Notes under the pieces: generated by a model
What the model saw: only the letters and a program-made list of their open reading frames with translations
The model's database searches: none
What the model was told of the DNA's origin: nothing
Shown here: piece by piece, positions 1 to 11,575 of the stretch
Numbering within the stretch: the first letter of the stretch is position 1
Layout: each line of letters starts with the position of its first letter
Assembly (NCBI GenBank): GCA_951230915.1
Contig: OX579641.1
Location: forward strand, 24,716,254 to 24,780,253
Length of the DNA: 64,000 bases
Direction: 5' to 3'
Source of the DNA: Antitrichia curtipendula
Taxonomy: Eukaryota; Streptophyta; Bryopsida; Hypnales; Leucodontaceae
Made by a program: the position numbers and the translations under genes

Positions 1-929
1 CCCAGACAGACAGGCCAAATCTTTGGCACCTTGTGCCAATAGATGACCTACTTGCATTTTGTGCCTTTCACATTGTGCAATGTTATCCCAACATAACCAA
101 AAGTTCTCCACTACCTCTCATTTAGTTACATAATCTTCTTTTCTCTTGTGATAGGTGGAAGTTGGAATTTCGTTCCGTCCCCTCGATATTTTTGTAGTGC
201 ACTTCATGTTTGATCCCTGTTACTGAGCTTGACATCTTGCGCTTGATTTGTAGATGATTCATGCAATATTCTACTTTGACGTGTTGCAATCACTTTCAAA
301 TGCAGTGGTGACATGATGAAAAGTGTTTGCTGCGGGCTCTTTACTTTGATTCTACAAAGACCTTGCAAAATTTGAATTAGACCTTGTTCAGACATGTGGT
401 TGAGAAAAATTCACCTTGTCTAGTCAATGTGAGTCTCTTGCATTGCCAATGGGCACGTCTAACTTCCTCTTTGTGCTTCCAAAAATCTCCTCTCCTTTCA
501 AATGTGGCACTCGAGTTCCAACACCCTCCAATCCAAGCAGTGTATTCAACGCTTCTGCTGTTTTCTTTGGATCTTTGTTTTATATAGCCACTCTCAACCT
601 CAATTCCCCCTTTGACGGACCGGATCTAGACGTATTCCCTCTCAAGTACGCTCGATGATTTTTCATTTGCATCCATGCCCGGATATTATCATTGCAAGTG
701 GTGTAAAATAAATTATTTCCCTGGTTCCTTAACATTTGAAACCACTTGTTCTAGATTTTTCTGACAAGTTGCACAAAGGCATACCATCCATCTATTTCAA
801 ATTCAAACCTTGCAAATTCAAGCAAAATGATATATCAATTACCATGAGAATTTTTTTTCATCAAATCCAACAATAATCTAGAACACTCATGAATGCTAAA
901 GTATAGATTAACTATAGAAAACATAAAAG
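1..929. other. AT-rich stretch, no gene supported
   Basis: Short open frames occur on both strands, but none has recognisable domains or splice structure. It lies downstream of the transposon-like relic at 930-3410 (minus strand) and may hold its fully decayed C-terminal part. That is inference only. Confidence 0.4.
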
Positions 930-3410
930 ACATTCACCACAAAATAAATGAAAAATGTAGGACTCCTATACAATTGCTCATTGCCAAAAATTTATATCTT
1001 ACTATAACCATTACCCAACAACTTGCATTGACAATTCTAAAAAAACAAAAATTTCTTTGAAGGTACTCAAAAAGAGGAGGTCCACCTACTTCTTTGATGT
1101 GCTTTTGTGTGTGCTTTTGAAGAGAATTAATCCAATGCAATAAAGAAGTCTTCTCACAATTCTCCATCTTTTCATTGGACAACCTGTTGTTGTAAACATT
1201 TCGCACTGCATTCCAATTGGCCATAGCGCTATTTGCCATGAACCCCTTAAATTTTGGGTGATCTACACCATTCTATGACATCACTTTATTCAAACATCTC
1301 CAAAACATCACTTGGATCCCCATATCTTCAGATTGCATATTGCATGTTACAATAGTCATTACCTTCTTGTATTGTGGATCATACATGTGGCAAGCCATTG
1401 TAGTCCAGTCCTTCACATACTTCACGTGGTCAAATATCATCCACGCGTTTTGAATATCACCTTTGGGTTGCATGCGTCGTACAAGGTCCACTTTTCTTGT
1501 AGGTCCTTTCATGAGCATCTTGAAGACGTACACCTTTTCTTTGCCTTGACCGGGAAAGATGCTGACTTATATGAATTTGAACTTCAACTCCTTTGTTGTC
1601 ATTATATTGTCAATCACTATAAGAAACCCGCGTTTTTTTAAACATCACAAAAAACGCGGCCGCGCGTTTTCTTTGACTCGCACATAGTCAGCGTTGATGT
1701 CACCTAAAATCCGTTATAACTGACGGGCAAAAAACGTCCTAAAATCTGAAAAAACGCGACCAATTTCAGATTGTTTTTTTGTGACGTCCTACAAAACAGG
1801 GTCTTGGAGAGTCACCAAAAGAGGGCACGTGGACGACAAGTCAGCTCCACGTGAGCGGCTGAAGGGCAGGCAGGGCCACGTGGTTCACTTTTTCATCCAA
1901 GGCGTTGGTGACGTGTGCCATGACGTGGACCCCTGAAAAAACTTTTTCACTTGACCGTGTTTGACATGGTGGATGACATGGAGGTCAGTGAATCTGACGT
2001 TTTTCATCTAGAATAATTTTTCATCCATCTCGTTTTTTTCATCCACACTGTTTTTTTCATCCAATCCATTTTTTCAAAAAATAAAAATAAACAACAAAAA
2101 AATGTAGAATTCACCAAGAAGTAAAAAAACTTACCATTTACCATCAATTTTATTTTGGTGGAAAAATTACATTAAATGAACATTTGAAGGGTCATATTCA
2201 TACCCATTCTTTGTCCATGCTGCGACAAACAATATGGGATAAATAGCCAACGTTGTTTGAGATGTCCAACCCGACGTCCATCCATCCATCATTTCTTTTT
2301 TTTCCAAAATATGCCACGTGGCTGCCCGTTGCTAAAAAATTTGTCCATTATGAGACAAACAATATGGAATAATTAGCCTACATTGTTTGAAACGTCCAAC
2401 TTGACGTCCAGTTCAACGTCCATCCATCCATCCATTTATTTTTTTCTAAAATATGCCACGTGGATGCCCTTCTCTAAATCTACTTGTTGACGTGGCAGTT
2501 TATGTTGTATGCGACGTTTTATAAAAACATGGCCATGTCACAATTGACATTGTCACAAACATAGCCGTCCACTGTGACATGGTCGCATTTTTTGCAAAAC
2601 ACATACATGTTTTTTGCAAAACACGTACATGTTTTTTGGAACATCTGGCGTTTGAAAAAACACAACACGTTTGTTGCAAAAACGTACTGACATTGCCGGA
2701 AACAGGTTATGTTTTTTGCTAACGACACCGAAAACAGGCTTTTCTTATAGTGAATAATCCCTCCTTGGTTGTTAGAGAGAATTAAAGAGATTACATTTTG
2801 GATGTTTGGACTATTTAGATACTGGAAACAATTCATAACCTCTTCTAGTTTCTTGCTCCTCAGCATTTCTTTTTCTCCTTCTCCATTACGGAATAATTAG
2901 GCAATTAGAAAGTCTTCGCTAGCTAAAAGAGCAATGGCAAAGTTAGTGGTTGTTGGTTTTACCACTTGTTCTACAATTAGACCACAATTTTTTTTGGTTG
3001 AATCTCTATACATGCCCTTTGCCACCAAATGAATATGATCTCCAACGTGTATAGAGGCCCTACTCATTTTTAGATTTTCATTATAGTAGTAGTAGATTCT
3101 AGCATCACATGTGTTAAGGCACCTAGGTGTACCTTGCAAACTTTGTAAACTAGAGTGCAATCCTTGGAAGGATTGTCTTCAACTCCAAAAAGAAACATTG
3201 TGTACCCAGTCTACTTTGTCTCATTTTCTCTACAAGCTTTCTTCAAGTAATTACAATTGGGAGTTTTGCAAGCGAGGTGTTTGGCATAATATGACTTCTG
3301 AAACCTCAAATGGTTAGTACTGTGAATGTTAGTAGTCACTAGCTTGCACCATAGGTGTCCATTGTATTGCTTGTCCATTCCTTCCAAGTTGCGCACCGCC
3401 GTCGAAGATG
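930..3410 (-). pseudogene. Relic of a multicopy transposon-like gene with a WRKY/GCM1-type zinc finger
   Basis: Read on the minus strand, the pieces line up in the order of a multicopy protein I associate with moss and charophyte genomes. First comes an N-terminal Cys/His finger (DKQYNGHLWCKLVTT, then a Cys pair near NCNYLKKA, about 3380-3210). Next are SRASIHVGDHIHLVAKGM and LLASEDFL (about 3070-2900), then EEVMNCFQYLNSPNIQNV (about 2845-2780). A catalytic-like core follows (GQGKEKVYVFKM, then WTTMACHMYDPQYKKVMTI, about 1545-1290), and last NWNAVRNVYN and LLHWINSLQKHTQKHI (about 1220-1100). A CACTA element (1615-2752) sits in the middle. There are in-frame stops (for example at 1273-1275 and just upstream of the GQGKEK segment) and at least one frameshift near 3110, so it cannot be expressed as is. 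The family assignment is from memory of sequence patterns; its transposase superfamily is uncertain. Confidence 0.6.
1615..2752. mobile_element. Non-autonomous CACTA (EnSpm-like) element, 1138 bp
   Basis: The ends read CACTATAAGAAA at 1615 and, inverted, TTTCTTATAGTG ending at 2752. Each end is flanked by the 3-bp direct repeat AAT (1612-1614 and 2753-2755), as expected for CACTA elements. Subterminal DNA is rich in AAAACGCG-type repeats on the left and in a short tandem repeat on the right (about 2585-2640, units of TTTTTTGCAAAACAC plus spacer). Two longer diverged direct repeats lie inside (about 2215-2300 and 2337-2440, both containing GACAAACAATATGG). There is no transposase, so movement would have relied on one supplied in trans. 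It interrupts the relic gene at 930-3410. Confidence 0.85.
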
Positions 3411-4582
3411 AAGAAGATCAACACGGAGGCAATTCAAAGATAACATCTCCATTGAAAACAACATTTAGATATTGCACACAATAGTGCTTCACGGCGTCCA
3501 GATCCATTGTTGACAACTCGTTGCGAGAATGTTAGATTTTAGCTAGTCTCTTTAGACAAACATGATGTAGGATGCAAAGATGGACGCAAGAGTGAAGACT
3601 GCGTAGGGCTATTATACGGGGTTCTTGACAATGACTTCTCAATTGCAATCTCATTAGACTTGGTTGCAATTGCGCATTGTTGCTTCACAAATGTCAAAAT
3701 TAAGGGACTCTCTTTCCAATTTGCTAGAAAATTCTATAATTGGATCTAACTTCTCAAATTTCACTTTTTGGAGAATTATAATGTTTGGTAGCACCATAAA
3801 CACTTCACAAGGTGGATTGGGTGAAATTGCATGAGACATTTATGGCATATTTAGTGTGGAATTATCTAACTGCCAGCTAATTATCTCAGTCGATGCACCT
3901 ACCATAGACGGAGGAAGTCCATATGCTCTACAGTTTCCCAAAGGAAGGTACCAGCAATGGCCTTCCTCTTCAACAGACTTGACAATAAAAATGGCCTATT
4001 GTAACTCACCAAATTCTAACTTCCTCTTTTCTTCAACATAGATAGATGATTCTACAAATCTAAAGTGAATTTGAAGGAGGTGCTCAAGACTCTTACTCTA
4101 CCTCCTTCATCTATCGGAAAAACAAGTGGAACCTTCTGACCATCAACTCTAATGCAAGCTGTAGTGTTAATGTGCATATATAGTATTGGAGAGGAGAGTA
4201 GACAATCCAATGTATGGAATGGAGGAGCTCACACTTTCTTTAAGCATATCAAGGGACATTACAGTCAATAATGAAGGACATGAACATGATGGAAATTGGC
4301 AATTGGGCATTGATTGGCAGGGGGTGGAAACAATTGTGTAGTTTCCATCCACGTCTTTTACATTATCGTCTTTTAGCAAATAAATGAATGCAAATAGGCA
4401 GCGTTGTTAGGGATCATTCTTGTTCATGAACAGCAAATGCCAGCACATAAAAAGTTTACAAAAACTATAAAATGTGGTAGGCAAAAATAGGAAGAAGAAG
4501 AAGAATACAAGAAAAGTTACCATTAAATTGAAATATATACAATGCATTAAACATTGTTTTAGAATATTTATTTTTTGTATTT
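3411..4582. other. Intergenic stretch, no gene supported
   Basis: Only short open frames without homology cues. The first part (3411-3540) may be the 5' flank of the transposon-like relic, since an open Ser-rich frame precedes the finger there. Nothing else was recognised. Confidence 0.35.
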
Positions 4583-4640
4583 TTAACCCCTAAAGTCTCA
4601 TTGTCCTTTCAAAGGACAAAATGGATTTTGGATAGGCTCC
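4583..4640 (+). repeat. Left end of a TTAA-flanked MITE (fragment)
   Basis: TTAA (4583-4586) is followed by CCCCTAAAGTCTC, matching the terminal inverted repeat of the complete elements at 14822, 29555, 48230 and 61653. No matching right end was found downstream. The Tc1-like palindrome begins about 40 bp further on, so this may be the remnant of a MITE that was its landing site. Confidence 0.5.
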
Positions 4641-4855
4641 TATGGTCTCAATATTTGTTGTAATTTTTTGAATTTTTTTTGTGAAGATAGATAAATACAA
4701 TATATATTCATTTATTTATTTATTTCAATGGAAGCTTAAGAGCAAAAGTTATGGCCCAAAAAGCCCAAATTTTAGTTTGGCAGGCAAAAAAAAAACTTCA
4801 AAAAAACTTCAAGTAAGAAGTTTAAAATATTTTGTACATATTATGTTTGTATATA

Positions 4856-6151
4856 CAGTCGAGTACAACAATCTTACGATTTTTCTTCGCAGGCAGACTT
4901 CAGCCAACAGTGAAGCAACTTCAGGGAGTTGTAACTTGTTCAAAAATAGTCCGATTTCACAATGGAAAATTGCGTTGCAATCACATGAAAGAGTTCTATA
5001 ACATTTGAGAAACATTTACATGAAAATGTACAAATGATGAAAGAGTAAAGATGTATTTTCTAAACTAACTACCATCTAGTGCTTCTACCTCTTGCCGAAA
5101 TGACCGCTTGAATGCGATTGGGCATAGTTGCAATCAATTTCTGCAATTGCTCCATGGATATGTCATCCCATATCCTATGAATGATGCGTACCATGTCTTC
5201 TTTGTCCCGCGGCTGATTGTGTTGGCATAGCAAATCTTTTAGGATCTTCCATAGATTCTCAATTAGATTTAAATCTAGAGAATTTGCTGGCCACTCTAGC
5301 TTCTTCATACCATAAGTTTTCCTCCATTGGAATGAAAACTTTCTGCAATGGACCGGGGCCCCATCTTCCATAAGTGTGAGTTTTTCAGGATTATCATGCA
5401 AAAAGTAAAAACCATTCAATGTGCCCTTGTACACACTAAAAACAAAATCTATTGTTGTTCTCTCTCCTTTAGGCATAATGACTATAGGACTTTTATCAAA
5501 ACTGCTAAAAGCCGCCCATACCATAACTGACAATCTACCAGATTTAAATGTAGGAGCTAGACAATAAGATTCATATGCTTCATGACATTTTTGCCAAACT
5601 CGGATCTGACAAGATGTTTTGCCAAGTTTGAAGAAAGACTCGTCAATCCAAATGATGTGTTTCCAATCCTCTTCTGTCCAATGACAATATTTTTTACCAA
5701 ATGCAAGCCTGTTTGCTTGCTCGACGGGATTCAAATGAGGTTTCTTATGAGCTATTCTATTGTGAAAGCCTAAGCGCCGAACATGTGTCCGTATAGTATT
5801 CCTGTGAACTTAAAAAGTCTCTGCAAGCTGGGCAAGAGTTTGCTTGCGGTCTGAATTCACCAAGCAAAATTGATTGCAACTATGCCCAATCGCATTCAAG
5901 CGGTCATTTTGGCAAGAGGTGGAAGCACTAGATGGTAGTTAGTTTAGAAAATACATCTTTACTCTTTCATCATTTGTACATTTCCATGTAAATGTTTCTC
6001 AAATGCTATAGAACTCTTTCATGTGATTGCAATGCAATTTTCCATTCTGAAATTAGACTATTTTTGAACAAGTTACAACTCCCTAAAGTTGCTTCACTGT
6101 TGGCTGAAGTCTGCCTGTGAAAAAAAATCGTAAGATTGTTGTACCCGACTG
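4856..6151 (-). mobile_element. Tc1-like (DD34E) DNA transposon, rearranged and inactive
   Basis: The left end begins CAGTCGAGTACAACAATC at 4856 and the right end finishes with the inverse, ...TTGTACCCGACTG, at 6151. Both ends are flanked by TATA, compatible with TA target duplication. The span of 1296 bp is typical for Tc1 elements, but the transposase N-terminus is missing: where it should lie, an inverted copy of the element's own 3' end is found (5867-6151). The codons for TMPNRIQAVI occur on the minus strand at the left and again on the plus strand at about 5880-5935. The transposase inside is a pseudogene. Confidence 0.8.
5069..5857 (-). pseudogene. Tc1-like DD34E transposase, N-terminally truncated
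   Basis: The open part (5734 to 5069) gives 221 residues with all three catalytic acidic residues of the Tc1/mariner DDE domain. D1 is in WIDESFF, D2 in MEDGAPVH and E in LNLIENLW, with exactly 34 residues between D2 and E (DD34E). The frame continues upstream to about 5857 with a helix-turn-helix segment (NTIRTHVRRLGF) typical of Tc1 DNA-binding domains, but a TAA stop breaks it just before that. Residues upstream of about NSDRKQT are replaced by the inverted 3' end of the element. Intact proteins of this family have about 340 residues and cut and paste the element at TA. This copy cannot encode an active enzyme. The assignment to Tc1-like is firm; its origin (vertical, fungal or animal-type transfer) is open. 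Confidence 0.9.
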
Positions 6152-6329
6152 TATATACAAACATAATATGTACAAAATATTTTAAACCTCTTACTTTAAG
6201 TTTTTTTGAAAGTTTTTTTTTGCTTGCCAAACTAAAATTTGGGCTTTTTGGGCCATAACTTTTGCTCTTAAGCTTCCATTGAAATATATATATATTTAGA
6301 AAGCTATTGTGTTTATCTATATATTTCAT

Positions 6330-9300
6330 TACAGAGTAAAGATTTGTGGGGAGAAGCTGTAAGTGTGCCCACCACATTTTGTACTTTTTGTAATTTTCTT
6401 AAAATTAGTTTACTATTTCTAAGTTGCCCCCAATTGGGTGTCTACCTTGGACATTTTGGGGGTTTTTAGTCCTATTTTGGACCCAAATATGCGAATTGGA
6501 AGCCACAAATTGGACATGAGGGAGGTTTAGGGTCCTTACAAGAACTAATGAGGAGATTTTGTGAAAAAAAGAATACTAGAGTTGCTCACAGGGGCTGAAT
6601 GTGACCATCCTTTGCACAAAAGTCCTAGAGAGGGAAAAAAATTTCCTAAGGAAATTTTTGGTGCCATGAGAGGCTTTCATTGTCAATAAAAATGGTTTTT
6701 TGGGGGGGATTTTTAAAAAAAATTCCATTTTTTAAAAATGAAAAGGGACACAGATCGTTTTTCTGGTATTTTCTGATGACAATGCCTTCGGTAGTACCCT
6801 GCAACAATCCACAGTACTACTAAGTATTCGTAAGTGCTCCGTAGTGGGACCTCATTTTTGTATGCCATCCCGCTTTAATGTGCTTACTGTTGTACCTGCC
6901 ACCTATTAAAATTGCAGCTCGACTGGAATTTGAAATCGACGGTGGAAATTGCCGCTGTAGCGCGTCAGCGCAATACTTGTAGTATTGATAGTACTATGAG
7001 TCCTATGCCCCCAAAATGCGTTTTTGGCCAAGAATTGTGAATTGTTTCTTGCAACAGCTCGAGATCAAAACAAAGTGGTGCCAAAATTTGTAGCAATTGT
7101 AAGAACTTGATCAATCCTTTTGAATGTTCTTTTTAGTTCAATTTCATCGCAATCCATGCATTGCAAAGTTTAGAGTATATTACAAATATGGCTTCATGTG
7201 GATTCACACTTTGAATTTAAATTATTTCTTCTACAACAAGAATACTTGCATTAGTATCACTGATTATTTTACTATAATTTAGAAAGACTTTGGTTTTTGA
7301 TTATTATTGTCTACATACAATGAGAATGTAGCTTAGAATGTGCTAGCCTCATGTTTTGAAGGATATTGCCTTTGTGCATGCATAAAAATAAAATAAATTA
7401 GAATATGCTTTGAATTATTGTATATTATGCATTTATTAAAGTTCTAGGTCCACTGTGAATATTATAGTAGACTGTTTGTAGAGATCTTGTACTTGCTTCA
7501 AAATTTCAATAAATGAATGTCTCCAAGTAATAATATAAGGATGGGGACCCTTGCACCGAAATTTTATAGGCTATATTAACCCCTAAATGATGGAGCCCAT
7601 GACCGTATAGTCAAATTTGCGTACGTTGAATGGACACTTGGTCCTTTAGATGTTAAAAACTTCAAATATTGTTCAATTGATTTTGATGCTTATATTAAAA
7701 ACTAAGTTGGATGAATGAAATCTTCAAAGGATGAAATTCTAAATATATATCTACACATTTATTGCATCATATGCTTCTTTGAATGTCAATAGTTTATTTT
7801 ATTTAGAATTTTTGTTATTTATTTTCCATAATAAACAATATGCTTTCAATATCAAAGTAGTTAAGGATCTTTCATAAATAATTTTATAAAACTAATATAA
7901 TTTGATATAACAATTTTTATAATATAATTTAACAAAATCTATATACTTTTATATTTAACCTATAAATTTGCTTACAAAATTAGCTCTCTTCCACAACATA
8001 GAATACACATAATAAAGTTCTATTCTCTATAAAAATTTGATAACTTCTTTAGTTTAGGATTAATTATTCTATTAGATAACTTCATTAAATAAGGATTAAG
8101 TACTTCTAATTCTAATTAGTATTTTACTAACATAATTAGGGTTCATTCTTGTCATTTGATAGGAATTACATAGTTTAAATTCGTCCAATTGCTATCCAAG
8201 ACAATTCTTCATCTTTGAGGATGATTCCACCATTAGGATAACTAATTTTGAGGAGGAATTGGAATCTAGGCCAATTACACATCTTGTGTGGAAATTTAGT
8301 ATATTGTGCTTGGATCAAGTTTGTTAAAAAATAATTCAAAATATAAATGAATATGGCATGTAATGAAATTTTTAGAAATTATAACCTGGACAATTTGAAT
8401 AGTGTAAAAAATATTAATTAAAAGAATCTATGAAAAACAAAATCTATGAAAAATAAAAAATAATTTTTTTTTAAATTTAATTAAATTTAAAAATATTAAG
8501 AATTTAAATTTAAATAGTTTAAATTTAAATAATAAATAAATTTTAAAAATAATATGCATACCTATGCTATCATTACCTTACTAGTATACCTATAAAGCCA
8601 GCTTGAAAACTTTACTTTTTGAACTGCTACTAGTCATAAAAGTATTGGTACTAGTACTACTAGAGGTTCCAAAATATTTGTAATCACATGAATCAAAATT
8701 TTGTAAATTCCAAATCCGATTATCAAAAGGGAATTTCATGCAAAATAAATGATTTTGTACAGGGCATGATGAACCTATCCCCAACGTATGGTGATTTTCA
8801 TCCTAATTTGATAACAAGATTATACTTTAGCAAGGCATCCAAGATAATAAAAAATTTCAAACATCTAATCTATACCGTCTTCAACCTAAACAATCTAGTA
8901 GTTGTCCATTCTCATAGTATCAAACTATCAATCGTCCAATATCAATATAGGAAGATAAGTGTCATCTTGATATAATTTTGGTGCTTCAACTTCTCCAAAT
9001 TCAAATTAAAGTAAGCATGAATCCTCTCAAGAGATTCTCGACCTCTATTTAAAAAATCGGTAGCAATTTTCCAATCTTTCAAAATCTCCTAGTACCGTAA
9101 CTTTCCAATTTTGAAAATTCTTCTACCACCAAAGTCAACACATGCAAAATTGCAGTGGAACTCCTTTTGTCGAAATGGCTTGGTGCGGTGTCTCGTGGAA
9201 AGTGGTAGCCCCTAAGTTCATCGATGCACCCGCATGTATATCTTGGAAAAATTTGCATCTCCTACATCGTCTCTCACAAAGATAACTTGTTGTTTTTGTC

Positions 9301-9690
9301 GATTCAACAACGTTGTCTTTGTCATTGAAACTTGTGAACCATGAGCACTTAGAGTGCAATGAAGAGACGCATTACCAAAAGCCAGCCGATTGAAAAAGAG
9401 AACTCGCGGGACTCTTGACCAAAAAAAATTCCCCTACATCTAAGCAAGTAGATGATAATACTTGGACATAATTGGTTTTGTGTTTCTTGATTTGATTTCC
9501 CTCTCACTAATGTCACTGCTCAGGGATGTCAAATAGTTATGTATGAATTCACATTCAACTGGAACAACTTTTATAAGATTTCCAATAAGAAATAAAAAAA
9601 CTTTGATTGTGAAGTAAACAACTTGACTAAGTAGGCAACTTTAGAGTTCAAGAAAGAAACAAGTTTCTGACTGAATGTGACGTATTTTTT
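6330..9690. other. AT-rich intergenic DNA
   Basis: No gene is supported. A TTAA plus CCCCTAAATGATGG motif at 7576-7593 is a lone left end of a TTAA-type MITE. The 43 bases that follow it recur at 47792. The stretch 8440-8560 is extremely A/T-rich with repeated AATTTAAATTTAAA. Nothing else was recognised. Confidence 0.4.
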
Positions 9691-9696
9691 AGAGGT

Positions 9697-9810
9697 CCCT
9701 ATGTGTGTACTTGTTTTAGAGGGGTGAAGGGGGCCTCACCAAACCTTAGTAGAATCCAACTAAGGCTTGGTGACTCTCCTTCACCCCCAAAATCAAGTAT
9801 ATGCACAGGG
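9697..9810. repeat. Imperfect hairpin repeat, copy 1
   Basis: CCCTATGTGTGTACTTG at the left pairs with CAAGTATATGCACAGGG at the right. Inside, GGGGTGAAGGGGG pairs with CTCCTTCACCCCC and CCTTAGT pairs with ACTAAGG around a short centre. This is about 114 bp of nearly continuous imperfect palindrome. Related hairpins follow at 10155, 10708 and 11576. It could be a tiny foldback MITE or a small-RNA precursor. Confidence 0.65.
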
Positions 9811-10154
9811 ATTCAAATTTTTTTGTTACTGCATTTGAGTTTTATTCATTGTTGAGAGACAAGTTGATTGAGATGAGAGTTGACGAGTTTTACCTCTTCC
9901 TTGTCAAATAGCATGATCATCTTCTAAGATTCGAGAGTGTAGTTTGTGATCTTCTACAATAGTAAGACTTCCATTGGTTCCATAAGTTCTATAAAACAAT
10001 CACAACCAAGATCACCTAGTGATGCTATGAGAATCTGAGCTTCAAATTTCCGATTCAAGAACTAGAATCCAAGAATTTGAGACATGGTTGTGAATCCGCA
10101 GCTCAAAAGGAATGATTTACCTAGTCGTTTTCATGATAAACAAATTTTATTAAA

Positions 10155-10300
10155 AAAAAAATCCTTGAGCGTGTACTTGATTTTGGGGGTGGTTAAAGGA
10201 GAGAGTCACTAAGCCCTAGTAGGATCCGACTAGGATTTGGTGAGGCTTTCTTTCACTTGAGCCTTCACCTCCAAAAAATTGGTTCACACTCGGGGATTTT
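10155..10300. repeat. Imperfect hairpin repeat, copy 2
   Basis: Same design and shared sequence as the copy at 9697. GTGTACTTGATTTTGGGGGTGG pairs imperfectly with the segment ending at 10300, around the core CCTAGTAGGATCCGACTAGG. The arms are more diverged than in copy 1. Confidence 0.6.
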
Positions 10301-10707
10301 GCAAATTTATTTAAGTAGATTTTGATTTTTTGATTATTTGAATCCAAGGTTGATCCCAAGTAGCATCGACAACTTTGTTTTCTTCCAGGACAGTCACTTT
10401 GATTGGCAATCAAGACTAATAGTGCCACATTAGTTTCCAAAAAAATTTTAGAAAAAAAAATAATCATTTTTTCTATATTTGTATTGTTGCCATCCGAAAC
10501 TTAAGGCCTCTTTGAGGCTTGAAATTTTTCCTAATGATTCTCTTGAGAATCTCAGTTACTTGTGTTGAGGTTCTTTTTTCAAAATTCATTTTGAAATTCA
10601 TGATCTTAAAGCTTGACTATATCACTTGGATGTAAGACTGTCTAAGCTAGCAACTAGGGTAAATTAACCATATCGGTTTCATGAAAAAAAATTTAAATAA
10701 GAGAAGG

Positions 10708-10838
10708 TTCTCGCAAAGGTACTTGTTGTAGGGAGGTGCAGCAAAGAGTCATTGTGCCCTAGTTGGATCTAACTAAGTTTTGGTGAGTCTCTCTTGGACC
10801 TCCCTCCAAACAAGTACACTCACAAGGATTTGTTTCCC
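10708..10838. repeat. Imperfect hairpin repeat, copy 3
   Basis: GGTACTTGTTGTAGGGAGGT pairs with ACCTCCCTCCAAACAAGTAC around the core CCTAGTTGGATCTAACTAAG. The downstream flank (AGAGACACAAGTTGAT, about 10871) also resembles the flank of copy 1 (AGAGACAAGTTGATTG, about 9856), so the repeated unit is longer than the hairpin. Confidence 0.6.
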
Positions 10839-11575
10839 TTCACATATTGATGCGGTGGTGAATTTTGTAGAGACACAAGTTGATTTTGAACTTGATTGTC
10901 GAGGAAAGTATTTTGTTATGGGGACCAAAATTGCACATTGCCCATCAAATTGAGTGCGATCAAGTTGAGTCAGATTCAGTTTGTTTGAATTTGAATGTCA
11001 AAACCAAGTTTTCATTTCAATCCAACATTCGGATTGAATACAATTTCACAAATTCTTATCGAATCTGATCGAGTGTTCAATTGTTGTTGAGGAAAGTTCT
11101 TTAATTCCAGTATTAGTGAACCTTTATTTATAGTATATCAACATTGTGCTCAAATCAGTGAAGCTTTAAATCCAATATATTGACATCCCACAAAATTTTA
11201 GAAATACTGCACATTCTAGAAGAACTAGTTTGGTCTCAAAAGTGAATCAAATTTTTTTTCTTTCAGATTGTGTAATCTTGTAGAGATGCTTAAAGGTCAA
11301 AAACTTCAAAAATAAAACATAATAAAAAACTTATACCAACAGTTTATAATGCCAAGAAATTGCAGCTTAAGTCTTCAGATATTTAACTCTTCACTACATG
11401 TTTTTTATAAGTCTAAGGTATTGAAATTCAGTGATGAAACTTGAAAATACTTATGAAATAAACAAAAGTGTGTTTGTAAAGGATTAACTGAAATTGATTC
11501 AATCATCCGTTTATTTAATCATCACATACATTCAATGAAATTCATATATATAATTTAAGAGCTGAATGTAATTAC

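Larger units (their letters stand above)
4683..6324. repeat. Large inverted duplication with arms of about 458 bp
   Basis: The segment 4683-5140 recurs in inverted orientation at 5867 to about 6324, with a spacer of about 726 bp. Matches are nearly continuous: the arms share the transposase C-terminal codons, the Tc1-type terminus CAGTCG and some 170 bp of DNA outside that terminus. A Tc1 element has short terminal repeats, so arms that run both far inside and well outside the element show a segmental inverted duplication rather than ordinary TIRs. Arm differences (point changes, small indels in T runs) show it is not brand new. Confidence 0.85.
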
